DNA of 64,000 nucleotides, from positions 1 through 64,000 of the forward strand of contig NZ_RHUM01000006.1 in assembly GCF_003937915.1 (NCBI RefSeq). Direction: 5' to 3'. The stretch's first letter is position 1; every line of letters begins with the position of its first letter. The notes beneath the pieces were generated by a model. It saw only the letters and a list, made by a program, of their open reading frames with translations. It was not told the origin of the DNA and ran no database searches. This document shows, in pieces, positions 34,845-46,697 of the stretch. Made by a program: the position numbers and the translations under genes. Origin of the DNA: Erwinia sp. 198 (GTDB lineage: Bacteria; Pseudomonadota; Gammaproteobacteria; Enterobacterales; Enterobacteriaceae).

Positions 34845-34872
34845 TTGGCGGTCGATATTTCAGCTATATAAT
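34845..34872 (+). promoter_or_regulatory. Likely sigma-70 promoter of the PTS operon regulator
   Basis: TTGGCG (34845-34850), a 16-base spacer and a perfect TATAAT (34867-34872), about 20 bases before the ATG at 34893. Confidence 0.6.
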
Positions 34873-34892
34873 TCAGGGATCGGCCAGTTGAA

Positions 34893-36860
34893 ATGCTGGC
34901 TTCAAGGATGATGAAACATTACCCTTCGCGAATTTTTCAGCTGCTGGCATTGTTGCAGCGTGCGGAAAAACCGTTAAGCAGCGTGGAAATTTGCCGTGCG
35001 TTAGCAATTAAGCCCAGGACGCTCAGAAGCGATTTGCTCAATTACAGAAAGGATTTGGCAGAAAACGGCATCACGTTACTCTCCCGGCCTGGCGTCGGGT
35101 ATCGGCTGCAAATAGAAGATGAAAAAAAATATCAGCAGCTGAAAACAGCGTTCCGCCAGGCCGAATATCGCCATTATTTTGACGTGCCGGTGCGCTATGC
35201 GCAAAGAGTCCGTTATCTTATTCGCACCTTACTTTCTGTCGAGGGCTATATCAAACTGGATGAGCTGGCCGACAAAATTTATATAAGCCGCTCTGCGCTG
35301 AATGACGCTATGAAAGAGGTTCGCCTGGCACTAAAGCCGTTTAATCTGACGCTCAAAGGACGTTCAGGCTGCGGGATAAGGGTAGAAGGAAGCGAATTAA
35401 ACCTGCGTCAGGCGATGGCGCGTTATTTATATTATGACGATGCCGCTTTATTTCAACAGGATGGCGTACCGGCTTCTCACCCTTTACAAAAAAACGGCAG
35501 CCGTGAAAAAATCGTTGCTATTTTGCATCGGATATTGGAAAAGCATGGCATAACGCTGACCGAAACCGGCTTTCAAAATTTAGTTATCCATCTTGAAATC
35601 GCGCTGATGCGCGTCAAACTGTGCCGTTATAAACCGTTATCGACGGAAAATCTCGCCGCGCTGGAGGGGCGTGAAGAATATCGGCTCGCGGAACAGCTGA
35701 TCGCGGCGATTGAGCAGGAATTTTCACTTTCTTTGCCTTGTGAAGAACGCTATTTCACGGCCATTCATCTGGCTGGTAAGCGGCATCTACAGCCGGACGC
35801 GCCCGTTTTTACCTCACCGGATATCAGCAGGCTATACGAAAAAATTACCGCCGGCATAGCAGCCCGGTTTGGCATCAATCTGGCCGACGACAGCGAGCTG
35901 CGCAGTTTGCTGTTGCTGCATTTTATCCCCATGCTGGATCGCCTGTGCTGGGATCTTAAAATCCATAATCCTTTGCTTGAGCAGATCAAACAGGAGAACC
36001 TGAGCGCTTTTGAAATTGCCGTGCTGGCGGGGAAAATTATCCAGCAGGAAACCGGGCTGGCGGTAAACGAGGCGGAGACCGGCTATCTGGCCGTACATTT
36101 CGCGCTGGCGCTGGAGCGCTGTGGCAGACAGCGGCAATATAATATTATTCTTGTCTGTGCCAGCGGCCAGGGAAGTTCGCAGCTGTTACTTTACACCCTC
36201 AGGCAGCGTTTTCGGGACGAATCAGGCAAGGTTAAAGTTGTGCAGCTGTATGAATTAAATCAGATCGATTTCACGGGCTACGACATCGTTCTTTCTACTA
36301 TCGACATTCCTTTCGCCGTCCCCGTGCCTCTGCTGCGCGTGAGCTGTTTTCTCGGCGATCGCGAGCTTAATCAACTGGAAAACCAGCTAAAAGATTTGCG
36401 CCTGCCGCGTACGCCAATCCGACGCTATTTTCATCCGGCGCTTTTCTTTACCGATTTACAAAGTACGGAACGCTATGCGCTTATTGAGGAACTTTGCCAG
36501 CGGCTGAGTGGTTACCTGGCAGACAAAGAGCATTTTCTTCAGCGGGTAATAGAAAGGGAAGCGCTTTCTGCCACTGAATTTGGCAATGCTGTTGCTTTTC
36601 CTCATCCACTTTATCCCTGTGGCGAGCAGACTTTTGTGGCGGTAGCGGTGTTGCCAAAGCCGATTAAATGGGAAAAGCAGAGCATACGCTACGTTTTTAT
36701 GCTCTGCCTGCGTAAAGGTGAAAAGGATCCTCTACAGGCGCTGCATGAAAGCCTGGTGACATTAATGTGTGATGAAGAAAAGTTAAAACGGTTGGGTGAA
36801 AAGCCCACCTTTTCAACGCTGCTGGGTCTGCTCCAGGCAGCCTCGCCCGAGGAAAAATGA
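34893..36860 (+). CDS. PRD-containing PTS transcriptional activator (LicR/ManR type)
   Basis: A 655-residue regulator with five parts: an N-terminal HTH (SSVEICRALAIKPRTLRSDLLNYR) and a second HTH (IKLDELADKIYISRSALNDAM); PRD1 with His in VIHLEIALMRVK and TAIHLAGKRH; PRD2 with His in LLLLHFIPMLDRL and LAVHFALALER; an EIIB-like domain with Cys in ILVCASGQGSSQLLLY; and a C-terminal EIIA-Mtl/Fru domain with His in GNAVAFPHPLYP. Phosphorylation by HPr and the PTS tunes it to substrate supply. It precedes the cellobiose-type PTS genes it probably activates. The start is uncertain, 34893 or 34908/34911, because AAGG lies very close to the latter ATGs. Confidence 0.9.
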   Translation: MLASRMMKHYPSRIFQLLALLQRAEKPLSSVEICRALAIKPRTLRSDLLNYRKDLAENGITLLSRPGVGYRLQIEDEKKYQQLKTAFRQAEYRHYFDVPVRYAQRVRYLIRTLLSVEGYIKLDELADKIYISRSALNDAMKEVRLALKPFNLTLKGRSGCGIRVEGSELNLRQAMARYLYYDDAALFQQDGVPASHPLQKNGSREKIVAILHRILEKHGITLTETGFQNLVIHLEIALMRVKLCRYKPLSTENLAALEGREEYRLAEQLIAAIEQEFSLSLPCEERYFTAIHLAGKRHLQPDAPVFTSPDISRLYEKITAGIAARFGINLADDSELRSLLLLHFIPMLDRLCWDLKIHNPLLEQIKQENLSAFEIAVLAGKIIQQETGLAVNEAETGYLAVHFALALERCGRQRQYNIILVCASGQGSSQLLLYTLRQRFRDESGKVKVVQLYELNQIDFTGYDIVLSTIDIPFAVPVPLLRVSCFLGDRELNQLENQLKDLRLPRTPIRRYFHPALFFTDLQSTERYALIEELCQRLSGYLADKEHFLQRVIEREALSATEFGNAVAFPHPLYPCGEQTFVAVAVLPKPIKWEKQSIRYVFMLCLRKGEKDPLQALHESLVTLMCDEEKLKRLGEKPTFSTLLGLLQAASPEEK

Positions 36861-37063
36861 AACGGTGGCAATACCGGACAGGGGAAGCGTAATGCCGCTG
36901 AACAGTGGCGGAGCAGCGCGCCTGGTTATTTTGCCGCATTGGCTACGGCAGTTCTCCGTATAGGGAAGCGGCAGGGCCGTCGCTATACTCGGCGGATTGC
37001 GGGTCAGCAGGGTTGGGTTGTAACCGTCCCGCGCAATCACTCATGCTAAAAGGGAAAACAGCA

Positions 37064-39726
<2,663 letters not shown>

Positions 39727-39743
39727 ATAAAAAGGAGCCACAA

Positions 39744-40049
39744 ATGAAAAACATTCTTCTGATGTGTTCGGCCGGGATGTCCACCAGTATCATGGTAAAA
39801 AAGATGACCGAAGCCGCGCAGAAATTGCAGTCTGAGGTCACGATTAAAGCCATTCCCGAACAGGCGCTAGGCGAAAATATGGCCGCCGCCGATATTATCC
39901 TGCTTGGCCCGCAGATCCGCTTTTTACTGGATAAAGTACAGGCCGTCGCCAGGGATATTCCCGTACGCGTGATTGATACGATGGATTACGGCACGATGAA
40001 CGGCGAAAAAATACTGTTACAGGCATTAGCTATTCTGGAAGAAAAATAA
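39744..40049 (+). CDS. PTS EIIB, lactose/cellobiose family
   Basis: A 101-residue phosphocarrier. The phospho-accepting Cys8 is in LLMCSAGMSTSIMV, the P-loop-like start of cellobiose IIB. It transfers phosphate from EIIA to sugar moving through EIIC. AGGAG lies 7 bases before the ATG. It sits 17 bases after the glycosidase. Confidence 0.95.
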   Translation: MKNILLMCSAGMSTSIMVKKMTEAAQKLQSEVTIKAIPEQALGENMAAADIILLGPQIRFLLDKVQAVARDIPVRVIDTMDYGTMNGEKILLQALAILEEK

Positions 40050-40050
40050 G

Positions 40051-40389
40051 ATGGAAATGGAAGAACTCTGTTTTGAGATGATTTGCCACGTTGGTGAGGC
40101 GCGATCGTCATTTATTGAGGCTGTTCAGGCAGCGAAAAAAGGCGATTATCGCCAGGCTCAGGCGCTAATAGAAAGCGGTAAAAAGAGCTACAACCTCGGA
40201 CATCGGGTTCATGCTGGGCTGGTTAAGGCTGAGATGAACGGTGCCAGCGAGGCGCTTTCGCTAATCCTTGTACACGCTGAGGATCAGTTAATGAGCGCTG
40301 AAAACTTTAAAATATTAAGCGAAGAATTTATCGAAATATATCACCGGCTGGAAAATATACTGAAAACGCATCATCGGCCGTTGCGTTAA
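40051..40389 (+). CDS. PTS EIIA, lactose/cellobiose family
   Basis: A 112-residue helical trimer-forming phosphocarrier with the phospho-His at residue 75 in LILVHAEDQLMSAENF. It starts 1 base after the EIIB stop, completing a three-protein EII. The organisation regulator-C-glycosidase-B-A is a self-contained beta-glucoside operon. Confidence 0.95.
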   Translation: MEMEELCFEMICHVGEARSSFIEAVQAAKKGDYRQAQALIESGKKSYNLGHRVHAGLVKAEMNGASEALSLILVHAEDQLMSAENFKILSEEFIEIYHRLENILKTHHRPLR

Positions 40390-40444
40390 TCTGTGGTCTG
40401 ACAGCGCTGGCAATATTCTTATATTCAACCTGAGGGATAGTATC

Positions 40445-41191
40445 ATGAAAAGGAATTTACTGATTTTACCGCTGTTATGCGCAGTTTTTTCAACACAGGC
40501 AACAGCAAAAGAGATCGACATTTACCTGGTTCGTCATGGCAAAACGCTATTTAACACCACGGGGCAGGTACAGGGATGGAGTGATTCTCCCCTGACGGAA
40601 CAGGGTATTCTACAGGCCAGACAGGCCGGAAAGGGATTGCAAACACTCCGTTTTACCACGGCGTTTAGCAGCGATGCCGGAAGGGCGCGCGAAACCGCAA
40701 AGCTAATACTTGAAGAAAATCAAAACGTCCGGCCCGCTTTAACCGAACTAAAAACGCTCAGAGAGTGGGGCTACGGCGGTTACGAAGGCCGGGATGATGC
40801 TGAACTCTGGCAGCCGCTGTTTGCCGCAGCGGGTATTGAATTTAAAAAGGACTGGTCAACCTGGGACGCTTTTACGCAGAAAATGCGCGATCGGGAAATA
40901 GCTGACGCCATTGCTAAAAATGACAAAAGCGGCATGGCGGAAGATTATGACGCCATCGTGGCAAGATTAAAATCAGCCGTAAAACAAGTAATTAAAGAGA
41001 CGGAGGCAAAAGGGGGCGGCAACGCTTTGGTGGTTTCTCACGGCAGTGCTATTCCAACGCTGTTAACTTTTCTGACGCCGCAGGCTTATCATGGAGAAAG
41101 CATTGGCAACGCCAGTTTAACCGTGGTGCATTACGATAACGGGATATACACGCTTAAAAAAATCGGTGATACCCGCTATCTTTCTGAATAA
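40445..41191 (+). CDS. Secreted histidine phosphatase (phosphoglycerate mutase-like)
   Basis: A 248-residue branch 1 histidine phosphatase. Residues 1-21 form a signal peptide (MKRNLLILPLLCAVFSTQATA, cleavage before KEIDIY). The catalytic motif is LVRHGKT, with the second Arg in SDAGRARETA, Glu in REWGYGGYEG and the second His in VVSHGSAIP. It should act in the periplasm on a phosphomonoester of unknown identity. It follows the PTS operon by 55 bases and may be co-expressed. The GAGGG before the ATG is good. Confidence 0.85.
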   Translation: MKRNLLILPLLCAVFSTQATAKEIDIYLVRHGKTLFNTTGQVQGWSDSPLTEQGILQARQAGKGLQTLRFTTAFSSDAGRARETAKLILEENQNVRPALTELKTLREWGYGGYEGRDDAELWQPLFAAAGIEFKKDWSTWDAFTQKMRDREIADAIAKNDKSGMAEDYDAIVARLKSAVKQVIKETEAKGGGNALVVSHGSAIPTLLTFLTPQAYHGESIGNASLTVVHYDNGIYTLKKIGDTRYLSE

Positions 41192-41225
41192 CCGCAGGGG
41201 TATTTATTTAAATATCCTGTGTTAA

Positions 41226-41312
41226 CTACATCGGAAAATATAATAGCCAGTATGCTGCAAACAGCACCGTTACCAGCAGAGCAAAGCGGGTTAAATCCTG
41301 CACTTTTTGCAC
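41226..41312 (-). CDS. Possible 28-residue membrane peptide downstream of yafV
   Basis: A small ORF that starts with GTG 7 bases after the yafV stop and reads QKVQDLTRF followed by about 18 hydrophobic residues (ALLVTVLFAAYWLLYF) and PM. The composition, a short polar start and a single membrane helix, is typical of enteric small membrane proteins. An in-frame stop lies just upstream, so it cannot be an extension of yafV. It could be translated by coupling to yafV, and no strong ribosome site is seen. It is not recognised as a known protein. Confidence 0.35.
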   Translation of the reverse strand: MQKVQDLTRFALLVTVLFAAYWLLYFPM

Positions 41313-41319
41313 GGCTCAA

Positions 41320-42087
41320 CTAAAAACTGAACTTGTCCGCATCGCGCCAGGCCGGAAAACGCTCCCGGTATTCACGCAGGGTTTCCAGCGACAGCTGCGC
41401 GTTAACGATAGCTGGCTGATGTGGCTCGCCAGCCGCCAGGATTTCGCCCTGAGGGCTGATAATCCGGCTGTCGCCGCTGTAGCTATGGCCGTTGGCATCG
41501 CTGCCGATGCGATTGCAGCCGGCTACGTAGGCCTGATTTTCAATGGCCCGCGCCAGCAGCAGCGCCTGCCAGTGCGTCGCGCGCGCTGCCGGCCAGTTGG
41601 CGACATACAGCGCCAGATCGTAATCATTGCGGTTGCGGGAAAACACAGGGAAGCGCAGGTCATAGCAAATCTGCGGCAGAATGCGCCAGCCGCGAAACGC
41701 TATGATTTCTCGCTTTTCGCCCGCCAGGTAATGCTGGTGCTCGCCCGCCATGCGGAACAGATGCCGCTTGTCGTAGCGATACAGCGTGCCGTCCGGCTCC
41801 GCCAGCAGGAAGCGATTGACCGCGCCCGAAGGCGTCTGAACAGCGACGCTGCCGCCAATCATGGCGTCCGCCGCACGGGCTTTCTCCTGTAGCCAGGCCA
41901 CGACGCGTGCTTCCGGCAGCGAACTTTTTGCCGCCTCCATCGCAAAACCGGTGGTAAACATCTCCGGCAGCACGATCAGATCGCGATCCGTCAATCCCGC
42001 CAGCAGCCCGTCAAAAAAACGCAGGTTGGCTTCGCCGTCCATCCAGACCAGCGGCTGCTGTAGCACGCTCAGGTTTAAAGCTGACAT
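41320..42087 (-). CDS. yafV: Omega-amidase YafV (nitrilase family)
   Basis: A 255-residue nitrilase-superfamily enzyme with the Glu-Lys-Cys triad: Glu42 (IVLPEMFTTGF), Lys in LYRYDKRHLF and Cys in LPQICYDLRFP. E. coli YafV hydrolyses 2-oxoglutaramate, the keto product when glutamine is used by transaminases. It is directly downstream of mtnE and overlaps it by 13 bases, which fits: MtnE uses Gln to aminate 2-oxo-4-methylthiobutyrate, and YafV pulls the reaction by removing oxoglutaramate. The ATG at 42087 matches the family; the frame is open further upstream without homology. Confidence 0.93.
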   Translation of the reverse strand: MSALNLSVLQQPLVWMDGEANLRFFDGLLAGLTDRDLIVLPEMFTTGFAMEAAKSSLPEARVVAWLQEKARAADAMIGGSVAVQTPSGAVNRFLLAEPDGTLYRYDKRHLFRMAGEHQHYLAGEKREIIAFRGWRILPQICYDLRFPVFSRNRNDYDLALYVANWPAARATHWQALLLARAIENQAYVAGCNRIGSDANGHSYSGDSRIISPQGEILAAGEPHQPAIVNAQLSLETLREYRERFPAWRDADKFSF

Positions 42088-43235
42088 AGTCGCTCCGCTG
42101 CCGCATCCAGCGTGGCTTCCTGTTTGGCGAAGCACAGACGGATGAGTTTATGCGGGAAAGGCCCGGCGCAGAAAACCGACAGCGGGATCGCCGCCACGCC
42201 CACTTCTTTGGTGAGCCACCGGCAAAAGGCGACGTCGTCCAAATCAGAAACGGCGCTGTAGTTGGCCAGCAGAAAGTAGGTACCCTCACACGGCAGGATT
42301 TCCAGGCGACTTTTCGCCAGCGCCTGCACAAAACGGTCACGGCGCGCCTGATAGAACCCCGGCAGCTCGCGGTAGTGCTCTGGTTCGGCGTTCAGCATAT
42401 CGGCCAGCGCCAGCTGCGCGGGCGTGTTGACGGCAAAGGTCAGGTACTGATGCACCTTGCGTAGTTCGGCCGTCAGGGCGGGCGGCGCTACGCTATAGCC
42501 GACCTTCCAGCCGGTCATATGAAAGGTTTTGCCAAAAGAAGAAACGGCGATCGCACGCTCACGCAGCTGCGGATGGGCGAGCACGCTGGCGTGGCCCTCT
42601 TTGGCAAAGCAGATATGCTCGTACACCTCGTCACTCAGCACATAGATTTCCTGCGCTTTCACCGCCTGCCACAGCGAGGAAAAATCGCTTTTTTGCCAGA
42701 CGGTAGCGGAAGGATTGTGCGGCGTATTGAGGATAACCAGTCGGGTGCGGGGCGAGAGCAGCGCAGCAAACTCCTGCCAGTCAACGCGAAAAGTCGGCGG
42801 CTGCAAAGCGATGCGCTTCATTATGCCGCCAGCCAGCGTTACCGCCGGCGCATAGCTGTCGTAGCTGGGATCGAAACAGATCACCTCATCCCCCGGCCGC
42901 ACCAGCGCGGTAATGGCGGCATAGAGCGCTTCGGTCGCGCCTGCCGTCACCGTGATTTCGCTATCGGCATCAGGTTTATATCCATAAAGCTCCGCCGTTT
43001 TAACCGCTATCGCCTGCCGCAGCGGCTGCACGCCGGTCATCGGTGCATACTGATTAGCGCCAGCGCTGACGTGGTGCGCCAGACGCGCTTTCAGATAATC
43101 CGGGCCATCGAAATCCGGGAAGCCCTGGGAAAGATTAATGGCGTTATGCTGCTGTGCCAGCGCGCTCATTTGCGAAAAAATAGTGGTGCCAAGAGCGGGG
43201 AGTTTGCTCTCAGGCGTAATCGACGTCTGGCTCAT
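42075..43235 (-). CDS. mtnE: Methionine aminotransferase (YbdL/MtnE)
   Basis: A 386-residue class I PLP aminotransferase that converts 2-oxo-4-methylthiobutyrate to methionine, the last step of methionine salvage. It matches E. coli YbdL. The PLP Lys is in SSFGKTFHMTGWKVGY, and NLSQGFPDFDGPDYL and ILNTPHNPSATVW are family motifs. It is divergent from mtnBCD across a MetJ-operator region and forms an operon with yafV (13-base overlap). Confidence 0.93.
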   Translation of the reverse strand: MSQTSITPESKLPALGTTIFSQMSALAQQHNAINLSQGFPDFDGPDYLKARLAHHVSAGANQYAPMTGVQPLRQAIAVKTAELYGYKPDADSEITVTAGATEALYAAITALVRPGDEVICFDPSYDSYAPAVTLAGGIMKRIALQPPTFRVDWQEFAALLSPRTRLVILNTPHNPSATVWQKSDFSSLWQAVKAQEIYVLSDEVYEHICFAKEGHASVLAHPQLRERAIAVSSFGKTFHMTGWKVGYSVAPPALTAELRKVHQYLTFAVNTPAQLALADMLNAEPEHYRELPGFYQARRDRFVQALAKSRLEILPCEGTYFLLANYSAVSDLDDVAFCRWLTKEVGVAAIPLSVFCAGPFPHKLIRLCFAKQEATLDAAAERLCQL

Positions 43236-43286
43236 GATCGGTAACCCTTGCGGAACGCTATGGAGGTGTTTTAGCCCGTTGCCGCC

Positions 43287-43315
43287 ACTATAGCGTCGAT
43301 GCTAGTATTTGGCAA
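43287..43315 (-). promoter_or_regulatory. Promoter of mtnE-yafV
   Basis: On the minus strand TTGCCA, a 17-base spacer and TATAGT, about 55 bases before the mtnE ATG. Its -35 overlaps the -35 of the divergent mtnB promoter. Confidence 0.7.
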
Positions 43316-43337
43316 TCGAGACGCTTAGACGTCTAAA
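43309..43337 (+). promoter_or_regulatory. Promoter of mtnBCD
   Basis: TTGGCA (43309-43314), a 17-base spacer and TCTAAA (43332-43337), 41 bases before the mtnB ATG. The MetJ boxes cover its spacer and -10. Confidence 0.55.
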
Positions 43338-43342
43338 CGCTA
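43319..43342. promoter_or_regulatory. Three tandem MetJ boxes
   Basis: AGACGCTT, AGACGTCT and AAACGCTA in direct succession. The middle one is the perfect met-box consensus. They overlap the mtnB promoter and adjoin the mtnE -35, so MetJ with S-adenosylmethionine should repress both directions. Confidence 0.88.
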
Positions 43343-43378
43343 AGGTTATGCCGTGCTTAACGGTTGAAAAGGAAGGCT

Positions 43379-43990
43379 ATGACAACATCGCAGTTGGAGC
43401 AGCTGGTGGCGGCCTGCCACTGGATCGGCGCGAAGGGCTGGGCACCGGCCACCGGCGGCAATATGTCGGTGCGGCAGGACAGCGAGTTTTGCCTGCTGAG
43501 TGAATCCGGCAAAGACAAAGGTTCGCTAACCCGCGAGGACTTTATTCAGGTCGCCATCGCCACTAACCATGCGCCCTCCGGCCGCAGGCCTTCCGCAGAA
43601 ACGGGCCTGCATACGCTGATCTATCGTCTGTTTCCCGAAGCGGGCGCGGTGCTGCACGTTCATACGGTAAATGCGACCGTTCTTTCAAGAGTTGAGAAAC
43701 GAGCCGCATTAGTATTGCAAGGCTATGAAATGCAGAAAACCCTGGCCGGGCAAAGCTCGCATCTGGAAGACGTGGCTATTGCGCTGTTCGATAACGATCA
43801 GGATATTGAGGCGTTGGCGAAACGTATTGAGCACTACGCGGAAGGCCAGCCGCTGCGCTATGGTTTCCTGCTGCGCGGCCACGGTCTGACCTGCTGGGGC
43901 AGAGACGTGAATGAAGCGCGTCGCCATCTTGAAGGGCTGGAGTTCCTTTTCCAGTGTGAATTACAACGTCGGCTTCTGGAGGCCCAATGA
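43379..43990 (+). CDS. mtnB: Methylthioribulose-1-phosphate dehydratase
   Basis: A 203-residue class II aldolase-fold metal enzyme that dehydrates 5-methylthioribulose 1-phosphate to diketo-methylthiopentyl phosphate. The metal ligands are in [11 protein letters not shown] (His-x-His) and [11 protein letters not shown], and the active Glu is in [11 protein letters not shown]. The ATG at 43379 has GGAAGG two bases upstream; the longer frame to 43364 is not supported. It overlaps mtnC in ATGA. Confidence 0.95.
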   Translation: MTTSQLEQLVAACHWIGAKGWAPATGGNMSVRQDSEFCLLSESGKDKGSLTREDFIQVAIATNHAPSGRRPSAETGLHTLIYRLFPEAGAVLHVHTVNATVLSRVEKRAALVLQGYEMQKTLAGQSSHLEDVAIALFDNDQDIEALAKRIEHYAEGQPLRYGFLLRGHGLTCWGRDVNEARRHLEGLEFLFQCELQRRLLEAQ

Positions 43991-44673
43991 TCCGCGCCAT
44001 TGTCACCGATATTGAAGGCACTACCAGCGATATTCGTTTCGTGCACAGCGTGCTTTTCCCGTATGCGCGCGAAAATCTGGCGCCCTTTATTGCCGCTTTT
44101 CAGCACCGGGAAGAGGTGGCGCAGGCGCTGAGCGATCTGCGTGATGAAATTGCGCAGCCGCAGGCCACGGTAGAGGATTTAATCACCGTGCTGTTCGGCT
44201 TTATGGACGAAGATCGCAAATCCACCGCGCTGAAAGCGTTGCAGGGCATGGTCTGGCGCGACGGCTACCTTAACGGCAGCTTTACCGGCCATCTCTATCC
44301 AGACGTGCTGCCTGCGCTGAAAGCCTGGCAGAAAGACGGGATCGGGCTGTATGTTTATTCATCCGGCTCGGTAGCCGCGCAGAAATTATTATTTGGCTAC
44401 AGCGACGAGGGTGATATTACCTCGTTATTCAGCGGCTATTTCGATACGCACGTTGGGGCCAAGCGCGAAACGGCCTCCTACCGCAATATTGCCGCAGATA
44501 TCGGACTGGCGCCGGCCGAGCTGTTGTTTTTGTCAGATATTCGTCAGGAGCTGGACGCGGCTCGGGAAGCGGGCTGGTATACCGTGCAGTTAATTCGTGA
44601 TGAAGCGGACGACGTCAGCCATCATCCTCAGATCAACCGGTTCGATCACCTTACTCTGGAGTCGTTTGTATGA
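43987..44673 (+). CDS. mtnC: Enolase-phosphatase (MtnC)
   Basis: A 228-residue HAD-superfamily bifunctional enzyme that enolises diketo-methylthiopentyl phosphate and removes the phosphate to give acireductone. HAD motifs are [11 protein letters not shown] (the first Asp is nucleophile), [13 protein letters not shown] and [16 protein letters not shown]. It overlaps mtnB and mtnD by 4 bases each, typical translational coupling. Confidence 0.96.
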   Translation: MIRAIVTDIEGTTSDIRFVHSVLFPYARENLAPFIAAFQHREEVAQALSDLRDEIAQPQATVEDLITVLFGFMDEDRKSTALKALQGMVWRDGYLNGSFTGHLYPDVLPALKAWQKDGIGLYVYSSGSVAAQKLLFGYSDEGDITSLFSGYFDTHVGAKRETASYRNIAADIGLAPAELLFLSDIRQELDAAREAGWYTVQLIRDEADDVSHHPQINRFDHLTLESFV

Positions 44674-45212
44674 GTGCACTGACCATTTTTACCGACAGCG
44701 AAGCGAAAACGCCCATCTGGCAAAGTACCGATGCAGAAGCGATCCGTCAGAAACTGAGTAGCAAAAACGTGCGTTTTGAGCGCTGGCAGGCGGATCGCGA
44801 TTTAGGCATGGATCCGCAGCCGGAAGCGGTTATTAACGCTTATCAGCATGCTATCGATCGGTTGGTGGCGGAAAAAGGCTACCAGAGCTGGGACGTGATC
44901 AGTATGCGCGCGGACAATCCGCAGAAAGAAACGCTGCGGGAAAAGTTTCTTTCCGAACATACGCATGGCGAAGACGAAGTCCGTTTCTTCGTTGAGGGCG
45001 CGGGTCTGTTCTGTCTGCATCTGGACGGACATATTTATCAAATCCTTTGTGAAAAGAACGATCTCATCTCAGTTCCTGCGGGGACGCCGCACTGGTTTGA
45101 TATGGGATCGTCGCCGCATTTTACCGCTATCCGTATTTTCGACAATCAGGAAGGCTGGATTGCGAATTTCACCGGCGACAGGATTGCCGATGCCTATCCG
45201 CGATTGCCGTAA
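44670..45212 (+). CDS. mtnD: Acireductone dioxygenase
   Basis: A 180-residue cupin that oxidises acireductone to 2-oxo-4-methylthiobutyrate and formate with iron (a side reaction occurs with nickel). The metal site is [16 protein letters not shown] (His, His, Glu) and the distal His in [12 protein letters not shown]. It ends the mtnBCD operon. The first pathway steps (mtnA, mtnK) are not in this window. Confidence 0.97.
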   Translation: MSALTIFTDSEAKTPIWQSTDAEAIRQKLSSKNVRFERWQADRDLGMDPQPEAVINAYQHAIDRLVAEKGYQSWDVISMRADNPQKETLREKFLSEHTHGEDEVRFFVEGAGLFCLHLDGHIYQILCEKNDLISVPAGTPHWFDMGSSPHFTAIRIFDNQEGWIANFTGDRIADAYPRLP

Positions 45213-45301
45213 AAGAAAAAGCGGACTGGATCAAAGACGGCCCTTTCCGGTAAACAGGCGTGCCCTGGTGCGGTTTTCATTTCTTTTCCGGGCCTGAATG
45301 A

Positions 45302-46249
<948 letters not shown>

Positions 46250-46285
46250 AAAATGAAGAAGCATTCATAATTTATTGTTTTTAAT

Positions 46286-46308
46286 GGGTAGTTTTTCTAC
46301 CCTTTTTT
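46286..46308 (+). terminator. Terminator of dapB
   Basis: GGGTAG / CTACCC stem around five T, followed by six T. It lies about 35 bases after the dapB stop. Confidence 0.9.
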
Positions 46309-46401
46309 ATTTTTGTATATAAATCCTTCTTGGGTTATTTTTAGTGTTAGAGGTGTATTTTATGCTGTTTTCTGCATTTTTATAGGGTTGCGTTATTAAT
46401 T

Positions 46402-46417
46402 TTGACCATTTGGTCCA
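46402..46417 (+). promoter_or_regulatory. RutR-type operator upstream of carA
   Basis: TTGACCATTTGGTCCA, matching the RutR consensus TTGACCA-NN-TGGTCAA at 15 of 16 informative positions or close to it. In E. coli RutR binds at the distal carAB promoter and senses uracil. Confidence 0.75.
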
Positions 46418-46458
46418 TTATTTTTCAGTCTATCTGGATTTTTCCCATTCATTTCGTC

Positions 46459-46474
46459 AGGCAACCGTTTTTAT
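46459..46474. promoter_or_regulatory. PurR-like box upstream of carA
   Basis: AGGCAACCGTTTTTAT, 12 of 16 matches to the PurR box ACGCAAACGTTTTCGT. PurR is known to act on the carAB promoter in E. coli. Confidence 0.45.
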
Positions 46475-46648
46475 TGCCGCGATAGCTACTGTTTTTGGTG
46501 GATATCATCAGCTTTTTACACCAGTGGCGCAAAAAACTATGAAAAACTACGGCTCAGGGTAGACATCAGCGGGGGCGATCATTAGAATGCGCGCAATTTG
46601 CCAAAAATCGAGCAGGCAGGCAGGTTTTGCATTGATCTAAAGGTGTAT

Positions 46649-46687
46649 CCTGAATTAATATGCAAATAATGTGACTGTTTATTCTCT
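46649..46687 (+). promoter_or_regulatory. Two ARG boxes (ArgR) at the proximal carA promoter
   Basis: Two 18-base ARG-box-like sites separated by 3 bases: one around TGAATTAATATGCA (46651-46664) and one around TGACTGTTTATTCT (46672-46685). This is the same layout as the ArgR site at E. coli carAB P2. The gap 46250-46697 also holds the dapB terminator and the RutR and PurR-like sites. Confidence 0.75.
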
Positions 46688-46697
46688 GGAGGATGTT

